This document shows positions 16,594-25,627 of a stretch of 64,000 bases of DNA, piece by piece (position 1 is the stretch's first letter; each line of letters starts with the position of its first letter). Location of the stretch: positions 3,186,001-3,250,000 of the forward strand of contig NZ_CP016359.1 in the NCBI RefSeq assembly GCF_001951155.1, written 5' to 3'. Position numbers and translations under genes: made by a program. This stretch comes from Christiangramia flava JLT2011 (lineage in GTDB: Bacteria; Bacteroidota; Bacteroidia; Flavobacteriales; Flavobacteriaceae). The notes below the pieces were generated by a model that had not been told where the DNA came from, did no database searches, and saw only the letters and a list, made by a program, of their open reading frames with translations.

Positions 16594-17591
16594 TAGCGTG
16601 GGATTTCAACAGATTGGCGAATCATTTCAATAACTGACGCGCTCGTCATTCCTTCCATTTCACGGTCAGGTGAAATAATTAAGCGATGACCCATGACAGG
16701 AACCAGGGCTTTTTGAATGTCTTCCGGTTTTACAAAATCCCGGCCGTCTATTGCCGCAAAAGCCTTGGAAGCACGCATTACGGCAATCGATGCCCGCGGA
16801 CTCGCACCCAGGTACAAATGCGGATGATTACGCGTTTTATGAACGATCTCGGCAATATATGACAGAAGTTTTTCTTCGATTACAATTTCGTGGATCTGGA
16901 TTCTTAATTCTTCCAGTTTTGCCGGACTGAGAACTGCTTCGATCTCGCTTTCCGGCAGTCTGCCTTTGCGTTCATGATGTGACTGTAGAATCCTGATCTC
17001 ATCTTCAAGAGCCGGATAGGGCACTTCAATTTTGAAGATAAAACGGTCCAGTTGCGCTTCCGGAAGTGCGTAAGTCCCTTCCTGCTCAATGGGGTTTTGG
17101 GTAGCCAGTACCATAAAAGGAGGTTTCATTTCATAGCGTTTGCCATCGATCGTTACCTGTCGTTCTTCCATCACTTCAAAAAGTGCTGCCTGGGTTTTAG
17201 CGGGAGCACGATTGATCTCGTCGATCAGAATGATGTTGGAAAAAATAGGACCGGCTTTAAATTCAAATTCAGCTGATTTTGCGTTGAAAACGGAAGTTCC
17301 CAATACATCACTCGGCATTAGATCTGGCGTGAACTGTATCCTGCTAAAATCGGTTTGCAGGCAGCGAGCAAAGAGTTTCGCCGTGACCGTCTTGGCAACT
17401 CCCGGAACCCCTTCGATCAGCACGTGGCCGTTGGAAAGAAGTCCGGCGATCAGTAATTCCACAAAGGTTTCCTGGCCCACGATCACCTGTGAAAGTTGAG
17501 CTTTTAACTGGGAGACCGAATTTTTCAGATCTTCCAGCGGAATTCGGTTCTGGAAATCCAGGTTTTCGTTATCGTTGGTTTGATTTTCCAT
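16593..17591 (-). CDS. MoxR-family AAA+ ATPase
   Basis: 332 residues from the ATG at 17591; an in-frame ATG six codons upstream is possible. Walker A is GVPGVAKT, Walker B is LIDEINRAP, and the sensor region ATQNPIEQEGTYALPEAQLD is characteristic of MoxR. It overlaps the preceding gene by 23 bases. Cytoplasmic chaperone-type ATPase acting with the DUF58 and other membrane products of the operon. Confidence 0.95.
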   Translation of the reverse strand: MENQTNDNENLDFQNRIPLEDLKNSVSQLKAQLSQVIVGQETFVELLIAGLLSNGHVLIEGVPGVAKTVTAKLFARCLQTDFSRIQFTPDLMPSDVLGTSVFNAKSAEFEFKAGPIFSNIILIDEINRAPAKTQAALFEVMEERQVTIDGKRYEMKPPFMVLATQNPIEQEGTYALPEAQLDRFIFKIEVPYPALEDEIRILQSHHERKGRLPESEIEAVLSPAKLEELRIQIHEIVIEEKLLSYIAEIVHKTRNHPHLYLGASPRASIAVMRASKAFAAIDGRDFVKPEDIQKALVPVMGHRLIISPDREMEGMTSASVIEMIRQSVEIPR

Positions 17592-18780
17592 AATTGTTTT
17601 TAAAGGCATTAATGCTTCGGCTCAGTTTCAGAAAAGCCTCTTTATCGTTTCTTTTCTCCTGCTGAAAGCTATTGATTAATTCTACTAACTCTTTGGTGTC
17701 TTCCTGGGAATTTCCACTTCTGGCAGCCAGGACTTTCACTCTGTCTGAAGCATTTACGCTTGAAATATCGAGCTTTAAATGACTCCGTAAATATTCCATG
17801 AATAATTTTATCTTATTGATTCCTAGCCGATAAAAAGACTTGTCTTCAATAAAAAGTTCACCTATGGTTTGGGTGTATTCATACGAGCGATTTTGAAGCG
17901 GAAGCTTTACCGGGATGGCGCGTTGTTTTCTTTTTCCTTCAAATAAAATGAACAGGATCGCCGAAATGAGTATAAAATAATAAGCCCATTTCAGGGAGCG
18001 ATTATTCAGCAAAATATAGAGCGGGGAAGTATAAAAACTTTTACCGCTTTTATAATAAGCGTCCCAAAGTATATTTTTTCCGCGGAAATAACTCAGCAGG
18101 TTTTCCACATAGATTTTATTTTCCCCTTTCAGCATAAAGAAATTGCTGAATGCTTCCGGTGTACTGTGAAGAAATACCTGGCCCTTACCGAAGGGGACTT
18201 TCAGAAAATTCACTCGTTTTCGGCCTTTTCCGGGATCCAAATTTCCGAGAACCGTATGCTTGAGTGTATCAAATTTGGTAAAATAAAAACTGCTCACTTC
18301 GTAATCAAAAAACCCGTCTTCCGGAAGCGCTAGTGAAGGATTGACCAGGTTGACTTGTGGTTTCGACTTAAATTCAAAATTTTCAGCAAGGTATGACGCG
18401 GCTGTGCGTATTCCCAAGGTATCTTCCAGGGCCTGTCCAAAACCGTGGGAACTGATCATGAGTTGATTCCCGTTGGCCACCCAGGAAAGAAGCTGTTCCA
18501 TTTCACTTTTATCAAAGTTCACTACATTGTTCAGAAAGAAATAGGTGCCGGAATCAGGCTGTTTTTCCAGGTATTCATAAGGTGGTACTTCAATTTTTCT
18601 GATCGATGGATCCTGATTTTTCCAATTTTCATAAAAAAGATACGTTCCGAGAGGAATCTTGTCATTTGCCGAATAACTTTCACTCCAGTTGATGGGTTCG
18701 GGTTCATTCGCTTCCAGCCATACAAGCCCTGCCAGTAGCAGGAAAAAGACACCGAGCGCTATTTTATAGGTCTTGCTCAT
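17569..18780 (-). CDS. DUF4350 membrane protein
   Basis: 403 residues. One N-terminal membrane helix, a ~240-residue exported domain (DUF4350) with MISSHGFGQALEDTLGI, a second helix near residue 268-288, and a cytoplasmic tail rich in Lys/Glu. It overlaps DUF4129 by ATGA and moxR by 23 bases. Such proteins are routinely found between DUF4129 and MoxR genes in Bacteroidota; the biochemical role is unknown. Confidence 0.85.
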   Translation of the reverse strand: MSKTYKIALGVFFLLLAGLVWLEANEPEPINWSESYSANDKIPLGTYLFYENWKNQDPSIRKIEVPPYEYLEKQPDSGTYFFLNNVVNFDKSEMEQLLSWVANGNQLMISSHGFGQALEDTLGIRTAASYLAENFEFKSKPQVNLVNPSLALPEDGFFDYEVSSFYFTKFDTLKHTVLGNLDPGKGRKRVNFLKVPFGKGQVFLHSTPEAFSNFFMLKGENKIYVENLLSYFRGKNILWDAYYKSGKSFYTSPLYILLNNRSLKWAYYFILISAILFILFEGKRKQRAIPVKLPLQNRSYEYTQTIGELFIEDKSFYRLGINKIKLFMEYLRSHLKLDISSVNASDRVKVLAARSGNSQEDTKELVELINSFQQEKRNDKEAFLKLSRSINAFKNNYGKSNQR

Positions 18781-19529
18781 GCCGCGGTATTCTTAATTAT
18801 TTGGTCCATCTTCTGAAAACTGCGCTGGGCGACCTCAAAGTCGGCTTCTGAGACCTGAAATCCACCGTACCAGATGAATTCATAAAAGCGTGTATTCTGC
18901 AAAAACTGTTGTTTCACGAGTTCATCTTCGATTTCAGCAGCGTATTCCATATTGGTCTTCTGAAATTCATATACAATCATCTTCAGGTCATCCAATTTCC
19001 GAAGTTGCGCGAGGTAATAATAACGAACGGCTAATCGATAATGCTGCTCTGCAACAGCTCGCTGAATCAATTGATCCAAATCTTCATTTTTGACGAGCTG
19101 TTCCTCATCGTTCAAAAGTACGCCTGGCGTACCCTGGTTCCTGGAATAATTACGAGCCGGGTTGAGTTTGGTAAACAACCAGATGATGAGGGCTACCAGT
19201 ATACCTATCAGCAAATAAGGCAGTAATTGAATTATAAATGCCAGGAATGAGCCCGGGGAATAACTGCCAAATAACCAATTAACCAGTCGCTGATACTGTT
19301 TGTTCAGCCAGTTTTTGAACCGGGACCACCAGCTTTCTGTTGTTTGGTGATCGATATAGGAAAAATCTGGGTCATCTTTCAGTTTTTCGAAATACGATTC
19401 GTCGAACCTGAGCGGCATTGCCTGCGAGCTGTCCATCAGTACCTTCCTTTCGTCCACCAGTGTATCACTTTCCTGAGAAAAATTCAGAAAAGGCAGCAAT
19501 AGCAGGAAAAGGAATAACAGCTTTTTCAA
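18777..19529 (-). CDS. DUF4129 membrane protein
   Basis: 250 residues, signal peptide ending NFSQ, one central membrane helix (about 105-130), and a C-terminal cytoplasmic segment containing AVRYYYLAQLRKLDDLKMI. The C-terminal domain is DUF4129, which in other bacteria is attached to transglutaminase-like proteins next to MoxR/DUF58. It lies three bases after the preceding gene in a tight operon. Confidence 0.87.
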   Translation of the reverse strand: MKKLLFLFLLLLPFLNFSQESDTLVDERKVLMDSSQAMPLRFDESYFEKLKDDPDFSYIDHQTTESWWSRFKNWLNKQYQRLVNWLFGSYSPGSFLAFIIQLLPYLLIGILVALIIWLFTKLNPARNYSRNQGTPGVLLNDEEQLVKNEDLDQLIQRAVAEQHYRLAVRYYYLAQLRKLDDLKMIVYEFQKTNMEYAAEIEDELVKQQFLQNTRFYEFIWYGGFQVSEADFEVAQRSFQKMDQIIKNTAA

Positions 19530-19532
19530 GAA

Positions 19533-20390
19533 TTAGTCTTTCTTTCCGAGGTTTTGAATGGTTTCGTAAGTTCCTGTAAAATGTTTCTTTTCATTCAAAT
19601 GGAAATACACAAAAGCAAAACCAATGGGAGTGATTCCGTAGATTATATACTGGATCATCGAGGAAATGATGTTCATAATGATGTAACCAGTATCGAACAT
19701 GGAGCTGGGATCAGCAAGAGTGCCTTCCTGAAAAACGGTCATCGTTTTGATGATGAAATAAATGATCGTAGGAATTTGGAACACGAGGCCAACGATATAC
19801 ACAATGATGCTGATAACGATAATGCTCCCGAAAGTAGCCCACCAGTTATTTTTAACCAGTTCAAAACAATCTGAAATGGCGTCGAAAACCGATTTGTTCC
19901 GGAAAACAATGATGGCTGGCGCCAGGCTAAGTGGTACGGCCACATAAATACCAGGGATCAGCAGTAATAAAAATCCGAAAAACACCAGCAAACCGGAGAT
20001 TACTGAAATGGCGAGCAGGTTGCCGAAATCGCTTTTCACCCCGGAATACACCTCCTGCGGAATGATTTGTCCTTCATGAGAAATATAGGATCGAATACTG
20101 TGGTAAATGGTCCCGGTAAGCGCGGCGTAATAAACCAGGTAAGTGATCAGTAAAATAGCGGTTGCCAGCAATGCCGTTCCACCGCTGAACATTGATTGAA
20201 CCCCAATACTGCCAACGGTCTGGAAAGAATAGAATGCCAGGCTCAATAGCAATAATGCGAGTGCAGGCCCGGTTGTCTTAAGGAGTACGCCAAACAGCGC
20301 TTTATAATTTTCTCTTAGAAATTTAAACGTGGCGCTAAGAATTTCTCCCAGTTCCCGTTCTTTTTTAAACCTGATAGGTTCTTTGGTCAT
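19533..20390 (-). CDS. Multipass membrane protein of the MoxR operon
   Basis: 285 residues. A short charged N terminus (ERELGEILSATFKFLREN) precedes five to six hydrophobic segments. Organisation resembles DUF4013 or the membrane domain of GlpQ-like proteins, but I cannot assign a family firmly. It overlaps the SpoIIM-like gene by 26 bases and is followed after 3 bases by DUF4129, so it is a constant part of this operon. Confidence 0.75.
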   Translation of the reverse strand: MTKEPIRFKKERELGEILSATFKFLRENYKALFGVLLKTTGPALALLLLSLAFYSFQTVGSIGVQSMFSGGTALLATAILLITYLVYYAALTGTIYHSIRSYISHEGQIIPQEVYSGVKSDFGNLLAISVISGLLVFFGFLLLLIPGIYVAVPLSLAPAIIVFRNKSVFDAISDCFELVKNNWWATFGSIIVISIIVYIVGLVFQIPTIIYFIIKTMTVFQEGTLADPSSMFDTGYIIMNIISSMIQYIIYGITPIGFAFVYFHLNEKKHFTGTYETIQNLGKKD

Positions 20391-21345
20391 TTTCGGTTCT
20401 TTTATGTAAATAAATCGGGTAATAAACGTAATAAAAAAGTATCAGCATTAACGAACTGCTGATGATTAATATCGCGAGCCAGTCTGGCATCGAGGTCATT
20501 CTGGTTACAAAGCCTTCCAGGAAACCTGCTACGATAAAAAATGGGATGGTGCTCATGACGATTTTGAGTCCGTCTTTAATGGCCATCATAAACGATTTTA
20601 ACCGGGAATAGGTACCTGGGAAAAGTATTCCGCGGCCCACGACGAGACCAGCACAGCCGGCGATGATGATGACAGAAATTTCGATAGTTCCGTGAATCCA
20701 GATCGTTCTGGCAGATTCCCAAAGCAAACCTTTATCGTAAAAGAAATACTGAAAACTGCCAAGCATCACGGCATTTTGCATCAGTAAATAAACGCTGCCA
20801 AGCCCTGCCAGTACGCCAAAGGAAAAGGTCGTTAAAGCGACCCTGATATTGTTGATTGTGATTCCCAGGAACATATCAGTTTGCGCGGCCTGTTTATAGA
20901 CAGCCATAGGATCCTGGTTGGCAATATTTTCCAAAGTCATGTTCACATATGCATCGCCAAGGATCGAACGAACGAAAGCTCCGTTGGTGGCGGCGCTGTA
21001 TGCACCAATAAGGGTAAACAGGGCAAAAATGGCAAAACTCAGCCATAACTGGTGGCGAAAGCGGTAAAAATGAAGTGGAAACTCTTTGGTGTAAAATTTT
21101 ACGAACCTATTTCCAGATTCTTTTTTGTTCTTATAGATCTTTTGGTGCGCTGCGGAAGCAAGACCGTTCAGGTAAGCAACGGTATTACTGCCAGAATAAT
21201 AGGTTTTAGCGTAACTCAGGTCGTCGCTCAATTCAATATAGATCCCTGAAAGTTCTTCCGGAGCAATGCGATTTTTATTCTGAAGGATGCTTTCATACTT
21301 CCCCCATTTATCCTTATTTTGCCTCACAAAAGCCGCTTCGCGCAT
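20365..21345 (-). CDS. Stage II sporulation protein M-like (SpoIIM family) membrane protein
   Basis: 326 residues from ATG at 21345 (MREAAFVRQNKDKW), the usual N terminus in this family; the in-frame ATG at 21381 would overlap the start codon of the divergent RDD gene. After a soluble helical N-terminal ~95 residues come membrane helices and the SpoIIM signature FSFGVLAGLGSVYLLMQNAV, then GTIEISVIIIAGCAGL. Non-sporulating Bacteroidota carry this protein with RDD and MoxR genes; the role is unknown. First gene of the seven-gene minus-strand operon. Confidence 0.87.
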   Translation of the reverse strand: MREAAFVRQNKDKWGKYESILQNKNRIAPEELSGIYIELSDDLSYAKTYYSGSNTVAYLNGLASAAHQKIYKNKKESGNRFVKFYTKEFPLHFYRFRHQLWLSFAIFALFTLIGAYSAATNGAFVRSILGDAYVNMTLENIANQDPMAVYKQAAQTDMFLGITINNIRVALTTFSFGVLAGLGSVYLLMQNAVMLGSFQYFFYDKGLLWESARTIWIHGTIEISVIIIAGCAGLVVGRGILFPGTYSRLKSFMMAIKDGLKIVMSTIPFFIVAGFLEGFVTRMTSMPDWLAILIISSSLMLILFYYVYYPIYLHKRTENDQRTYQV

Positions 21346-21379
21346 TGTTTTTTGATTAATACTCAAAGAAACATATTTC

Positions 21380-22087
21380 ATGGATAACTTTCAAATCGAG
21401 ACTGCTCAAAATATCAGTATCGAACAAAACATTGCCGGGATAGGGGAACGCATCCTCGCATTCATCGTAGACGCCACTATTATTGCGGCCTATTTTATCA
21501 TTGCTATGGTTGTAATGGGGGCGGTTGGCGAAAGTTCCACCATGATCATGTACATGGTACTGGGTTTACCGGCTTTACTGTATTTCATCCTTTGGGAAAG
21601 TTTATGGAATGGAAAAACACCTGGCAAAGCCTTACTCCAGATTCAGGTTGTTCGAAAGGATGGGAGCAGGCCTTCCTTTTCCAATTATCTCGTGCGCTGG
21701 TTGCTTAGGATTATTGATATCAGCCTGAGCAGTGGAGCAGTGGCGGTGGTGTGTATTCTCTTCAACGGAAAAGGGCAGCGACTTGGCGATATTGCGGCCG
21801 GAACCACGGTGATCAATCTGCGTAGGAAGTATAGTATTTCCAGTACTCTGATGACTGAAGTCAGTAAGAATTATGTTCCGAAATATCCTCAGGTTACCGT
21901 GTTGAGCGATAAGGATATTCAGGAAGTGAAAGCTCTCTATACTCGTGCCCGTAGCCGCAACGAACACCATATAATTCTGAATTTAAGCGACAGGCTGGCT
22001 GAAGTTCTCGATGTTCGTTTTGAAGAACGCCCAATGGAATTCGTGAAACGGGTGATCGACGATTACAATTATTACACGCAGCAATGA
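21380..22087 (+). CDS. RDD-family membrane protein
   Basis: 235 residues. The RDD domain shows GIGERILAFIVDATII with the Arg-Asp-containing first helix, LWESLWNGKTPGKALLQIQV, and GQRLGDIAAGTTVI. The soluble C-terminal ~80 residues are helical. It is divergent from the SpoIIM-like gene with only 34 bases between the preferred starts, so both promoters overlap. RDD proteins are membrane proteins of uncertain transport function. Confidence 0.9.
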   Translation: MDNFQIETAQNISIEQNIAGIGERILAFIVDATIIAAYFIIAMVVMGAVGESSTMIMYMVLGLPALLYFILWESLWNGKTPGKALLQIQVVRKDGSRPSFSNYLVRWLLRIIDISLSSGAVAVVCILFNGKGQRLGDIAAGTTVINLRRKYSISSTLMTEVSKNYVPKYPQVTVLSDKDIQEVKALYTRARSRNEHHIILNLSDRLAEVLDVRFEERPMEFVKRVIDDYNYYTQQ

Positions 22088-22089
22088 TC

Positions 22090-22863
22090 CTAGTCTAAAA
22101 TCTCGATATCCATATGAATGTCCCGAATTGGCCATTCTGATTCTCCTGTTTTAACCTGGCTGATCTTCTCGGCCACATCCATTCCGGAAACTACGCGTCC
22201 CAGCACAGTATGCTCATCATTGAGGTGAGGCGTTCCGTTTTTGGCCATTACAATAAAGAATTCAAATGGAGATGAAGCCTTACTGATGTTTTGTTCAGCA
22301 TATTTCGCCATGGAGAAGGCTCCATAAGAGTGGGTATGCCCTGGTTCCAGCTCGTTCGGGATGAGATAGTCTCCTACCTGTCCGCGCATGGTAGCAGTCG
22401 ACTGGCTGTCTGAATTCCCACCCTGTATCACAAATCCGGGAGCTACTCGGTGAAATACTGTATCGTCAAAATAGCCATTTTTGACCAGCATGATAAAATT
22501 GGCCCGGTGAAGGGGGGTGTCCCGGTAAAGCTGAACGTCTATATTTCCATATTCGGTTTTGATCCTGATTCGGGTTTCCGGGTTTTCTTTACCATATTTT
22601 GTAAGAGTTGGAATCAGCTCTTCCTGAGCGATCGGGAACATGGGGTTTTTTTCAATTTTGGTCACTTCATGTTCCTCTTTTAACTCTGCTTTTCGAGCTT
22701 TGAAAAGACTGTCCCGGTAGTGCTGAATTGAATCCTGTTTTCGCTGCTCAGCCCGTTCTTTTGCGGTAAGTTCAGGCTCTTTTTTTGAAGAAGATTCCTT
22801 ATCTTCACAGCTTGCGAAAATGAAAAGAAGCATAAAAACGATTAGGTAGCGATTTATAAGCAT
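22090..22863 (-). CDS. Cyclophilin-type peptidyl-prolyl isomerase lipoprotein
   Basis: 257 residues from the ATG at 22863, which yields a lipoprotein signal ending FIFASC; the longer frame to 22950 has no signal. A Lys/Glu-rich linker (about 20-80) leads to a cyclophilin domain with VFHRVAPGFVIQGG, GAFSMAKY and FEFFIVMAKNGTPHLNDEHT. It catalyses proline isomerisation on exported proteins. It is convergent with the RDD gene (2 bases apart) and its start codon overlaps that of the divergent Nudix gene. Confidence 0.92.
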   Translation of the reverse strand: MLINRYLIVFMLLFIFASCEDKESSSKKEPELTAKERAEQRKQDSIQHYRDSLFKARKAELKEEHEVTKIEKNPMFPIAQEELIPTLTKYGKENPETRIRIKTEYGNIDVQLYRDTPLHRANFIMLVKNGYFDDTVFHRVAPGFVIQGGNSDSQSTATMRGQVGDYLIPNELEPGHTHSYGAFSMAKYAEQNISKASSPFEFFIVMAKNGTPHLNDEHTVLGRVVSGMDVAEKISQVKTGESEWPIRDIHMDIEILD

Positions 22864-23497
22864 GAGGTTTGAAGATTTTAAGAATGCAGTTCCAAAATTA
22901 AAAAAAATGCCACTTCCGGGAGAACAAGCCCAACTAAAACTGGCTCCCATGATGCGGATTGAGGAACTGAAGTCTATAGATATTGCCAGAAGAAACCCGA
23001 ATGAAGCCGCAGTTATGGCGGTTTTTTATCCGGATGCCGGGGAAACGAACTTTGTATTGATTCTTCGGAAAACCTATAAAGGCGTGCATTACAACCAAGT
23101 AGGATTTCCCGGCGGGAGGGTGGAAGCAGAAGACCAGGACCTTTCCCATACGGCCCTGAGAGAAACTGAAGAAGAGGTTGGCATCCCGAGACATCAGATC
23201 CAGGTGCTTCGCGCCTTAACCAGGTTGTACATCCCGCCTTCCAATTTTTGGGTATATCCGTTCCTTGGGATAATGGAAGAAAAACCGGCACTGGTTCCGC
23301 AGGAAACAGAAGTGGAGGAGATCCTTGAGGTGCGCCTTGCCGATTTTTTAAGTGATGCGACTCTGGTGGAACAGCGATTAACCACGTCCTACGCAACCAA
23401 TATTAATGTTCCTGCTTACAAACTGAACGAACAGATCGTTTGGGGGGCGACTGGAATGATGCTGAGTGAAATTCGAGAAATGTTAAGGAAAGTTTAA
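22862..23497 (+). CDS. Nudix hydrolase, CoA pyrophosphatase-like
   Basis: 211 residues. The Nudix box reads GFPGGRVEAEDQD then ALRETEEEVGI; the two extra residues between the first Glu and the REx2EE part are typical of the CoA-pyrophosphatase (NudL/YeaB) branch. The N terminus MRFEDFKNAVPKLKKMPLPG fits the same branch and fixes the start at 22862. It likely cleaves CoA or related nucleoside diphosphate derivatives. A -7-like box TATATTTG for the next gene lies just after its stop. Confidence 0.88.
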   Translation: MRFEDFKNAVPKLKKMPLPGEQAQLKLAPMMRIEELKSIDIARRNPNEAAVMAVFYPDAGETNFVLILRKTYKGVHYNQVGFPGGRVEAEDQDLSHTALRETEEEVGIPRHQIQVLRALTRLYIPPSNFWVYPFLGIMEEKPALVPQETEVEEILEVRLADFLSDATLVEQRLTTSYATNINVPAYKLNEQIVWGATGMMLSEIREMLRKV

Positions 23498-23513
23498 AAT
23501 TTAAACAAATTCA

Positions 23514-23521
23514 TATATTTG
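23514..23521 (+). promoter_or_regulatory. Candidate -7 box upstream of the acyltransferase gene
   Basis: TATATTTG matches TAnnTTTG; TTTA lies 17 bases upstream in the -33 position (one mismatch). The ATG of the acyltransferase is 36 bases downstream. Confidence 0.45.
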
Positions 23522-23557
23522 CCGACTTGTATAGGTAGGGTATAAACAAGCAGAAAA

Positions 23558-24361
23558 ATGGGATTATTCAAAAAGAATCCTTTTGGTCATTATTTAATCT
23601 TAAAAAAGTGGTTGATCCGGGTTTTCGGAGTGCTGACTCACCGGCGCTATCGCGGATTCAACGAACTGCAAATTGAAGGTTCAGAAATCATAAAAAATCT
23701 TCCTGCAACCAATGTTTTATTTGTCTCGAACCATCAAACCTATTTCGCCGATGTCACGGCCATGTTCCACGTTTTCAACGCCAGTTTGAGCGGACGAGTG
23801 GATAGCATTAAAAACATTGGCTACATCTGGCAACCTAAAATGAATATTTATTACGTTGCGGCAAAGGAGACGATGAAAGCAGGACTTTTGGCTCGTATCA
23901 TGGCCTATGCCGGAGCAGTCACCGTGGAGCGTACCTGGAGAGAGAAAGGCAAATCAATAAAACGCGAAGTGAACCCTAACGATACGGAAAACATCGGGAA
24001 GGCGCTGGACGATGGCTGGGTGATCACCTTTCCGCAGGGAACAACCAAACCTTTCAAACCTATTCGGAAGGGAACTGCGCATATCATCAAGAATCATAAA
24101 CCGCTTGTGATCCCGATCGTTATTGATGGCTTCCGACGATCTTTTGACAAAAAAGGACTGCGTATCAAAAAGCGGGGAATTCTGCAGAGTTTCCAGATCA
24201 AACCGCCTTTGGAGATCGATTATGAAAATGACTCTATTGAAGAGATCGTGGAAAAACTGGAATTTGCGATTGAGCAGCACCCAAGTTTCCTGAAAGTGAT
24301 CCCTACGGAAGAGATCAAGGCCATGGAAGAACTGAACGAACAGCGCCGCTGGGGCTACTAA
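23558..24361 (+). CDS. 1-acyl-sn-glycerol-3-phosphate acyltransferase-like protein
   Basis: 267 residues. PlsC fold with SNHQTYFAD at about 64-72, the FPQGTTKPF substrate-binding motif near 151-159 and IPIVIDGFRRSF. The first block has five residues between His and Asp instead of the usual four (HX4D). No strong membrane helix besides the N-terminal amphipathic region. It probably acylates lysophosphatidate or another lipid at the inner membrane. Convergent with the membrane gene at 24364. Confidence 0.85.
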   Translation: MGLFKKNPFGHYLILKKWLIRVFGVLTHRRYRGFNELQIEGSEIIKNLPATNVLFVSNHQTYFADVTAMFHVFNASLSGRVDSIKNIGYIWQPKMNIYYVAAKETMKAGLLARIMAYAGAVTVERTWREKGKSIKREVNPNDTENIGKALDDGWVITFPQGTTKPFKPIRKGTAHIIKNHKPLVIPIVIDGFRRSFDKKGLRIKKRGILQSFQIKPPLEIDYENDSIEEIVEKLEFAIEQHPSFLKVIPTEEIKAMEELNEQRRWGY

Positions 24362-24363
24362 AA

Positions 24364-25002
24364 TTACATTTCTAGTTTCTTGAGTTCCCGGTAATTTCTC
24401 TGAAGTCTTTTCAGTAAAATTCCGTAGATCAGGCGGTAAATACACCAAACGATCAGCAGGAACACGCCTAAAATCAAGATGATCGCCCCGATGAACAGTA
24501 GCCACTGGTTGGTTTCAAACTGCATATTGCTTCCTGGTTCCGCGGTCATGGTTTGCATATGGTGGCGAATGACCAGGAATAAGCCTACCAGGAACGAAAT
24601 GCCGCTGGAAATCAGTACGAAAGCGATGTAGAATTTAACGGTTTTACGCGTTTTCAAGATGTCTTCCATCAATTTCTTTGCAGTGGCATTGGCCGAAATT
24701 CGACGATAGTTCGTGTAGAATTTATAGATAAAATAAAAGGTGATCGCGTAACTGATAATGTAGACGACAATCGAAAATTCGGTCATATCAAATTCCCGCA
24801 TCTTTTCCCAGTACTCATCATCGGCGAGCACCAGGTTTAGAATCGTTCCCAGAAGGAATTCAAGTATACTGATGATGAATATCCATTTAACGATGGAAGA
24901 ACTGCGCTTCCATAGCATTTTGTATATTTCGTCATAGGAGAGATGGGGCAGGGTCTTGTCCTGCTTTTTCCAATCCTTTTTTAACAGATCTAATTCATCC
25001 AT
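24364..25002 (-). CDS. Four-helix membrane protein paired with an ECF sigma factor
   Basis: 212 residues: a charged N-terminal ~40 residues (LDLLKKDWKKQDK) then four hydrophobic helices (about 42-62, 78-98, 118-140, 165-190). No named family. It is 5 bases downstream of the ECF sigma gene, the position usually taken by an anti-sigma factor. That role is inference: the N-terminal segment shows no zinc-binding HxxxCxxC motif. Confidence 0.75.
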   Translation of the reverse strand: MDELDLLKKDWKKQDKTLPHLSYDEIYKMLWKRSSSIVKWIFIISILEFLLGTILNLVLADDEYWEKMREFDMTEFSIVVYIISYAITFYFIYKFYTNYRRISANATAKKLMEDILKTRKTVKFYIAFVLISSGISFLVGLFLVIRHHMQTMTAEPGSNMQFETNQWLLFIGAIILILGVFLLIVWCIYRLIYGILLKRLQRNYRELKKLEM

Positions 25003-25007
25003 GTGTC

Positions 25008-25502
25008 CTACGGATTAATAATGTTCTTTAGTTTTGTTTTCACCCTGTTCATTTTCACTCGTGCGTTCACCTCAGTAATTCCGAGGGTTTCAGCTATTTC
25101 GGCATAATTTCGATCTTCCAAGTACAGAAAGACCAGGGCCTTGTCAATATCATTCAGTTGCTTGATCGCGTCGTACATCAGTTTCAGGTTCTGTTCAATT
25201 TGCCCGTCATATTCTTCTGCTTTGATCCTGAAATGCACCGTATCATAATCCTGCGTTTTAATGTTGCGTTTTTTCTTTCGATACAGCGTGATGGCCGTGT
25301 TCAGCGCTACCCTGTACATCCAGGTACTAAATTTGGAATCTCCCCGGAACTTTGGGTAAGCTTTCCAGAGCTGAATCGTGATCTCCTGGAAAAGATCATT
25401 GTGCGAGTCCTGATCATCTGTATAGATCCGGCAAATCTTATGCGCAATGTTCTGATGTTTTTCCAGTTTTTTTACGAACTGATGTTCTAATTCTTTATTC
25501 AC
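25008..25502 (-). CDS. ECF-type RNA polymerase sigma factor
   Basis: 164 residues. Region 2 is visible in DLFQEITIQLWKAYPKFRGD with STWMYRVALNTAITLYRKKK, and region 4 in KALVFLYLEDRNYAEIAETL followed by INARV-like NARVKMNRVKTKLK. It redirects RNA polymerase to a specific regulon. It forms a two-gene operon with the four-helix membrane protein downstream and is divergent from the NADH dehydrogenase gene. Confidence 0.92.
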   Translation of the reverse strand: MNKELEHQFVKKLEKHQNIAHKICRIYTDDQDSHNDLFQEITIQLWKAYPKFRGDSKFSTWMYRVALNTAITLYRKKKRNIKTQDYDTVHFRIKAEEYDGQIEQNLKLMYDAIKQLNDIDKALVFLYLEDRNYAEIAETLGITEVNARVKMNRVKTKLKNIINP

Positions 25503-25601
25503 AATTCTTCTGGTTGGCCTTAATAGGTAGTGAATTTTCCTACTATGTTACAAAAAACTTTAATTTAAAGTTAATCGCTCGTTCAGCGCGTAACGAATTG
25601 G

Positions 25602-25609
25602 TAAATTTG
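25602..25609 (+). promoter_or_regulatory. Candidate -7 box of the type II NADH dehydrogenase gene
   Basis: TAAATTTG, an exact TAnnTTTG match, ends 18 bases before the ATG at 25628. A -33 TTTG at proper spacing is not evident. Confidence 0.4.
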
Positions 25610-25627
25610 ATTAAAACCAACCTTTTT

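Noticed and set aside
21379..21382. Overlapping CATG start codons for the SpoIIM-like and RDD genes
   Set aside because: The SpoIIM family N terminus begins at MREAAF (21345), so the apparent overlap depends on an unlikely upstream start.
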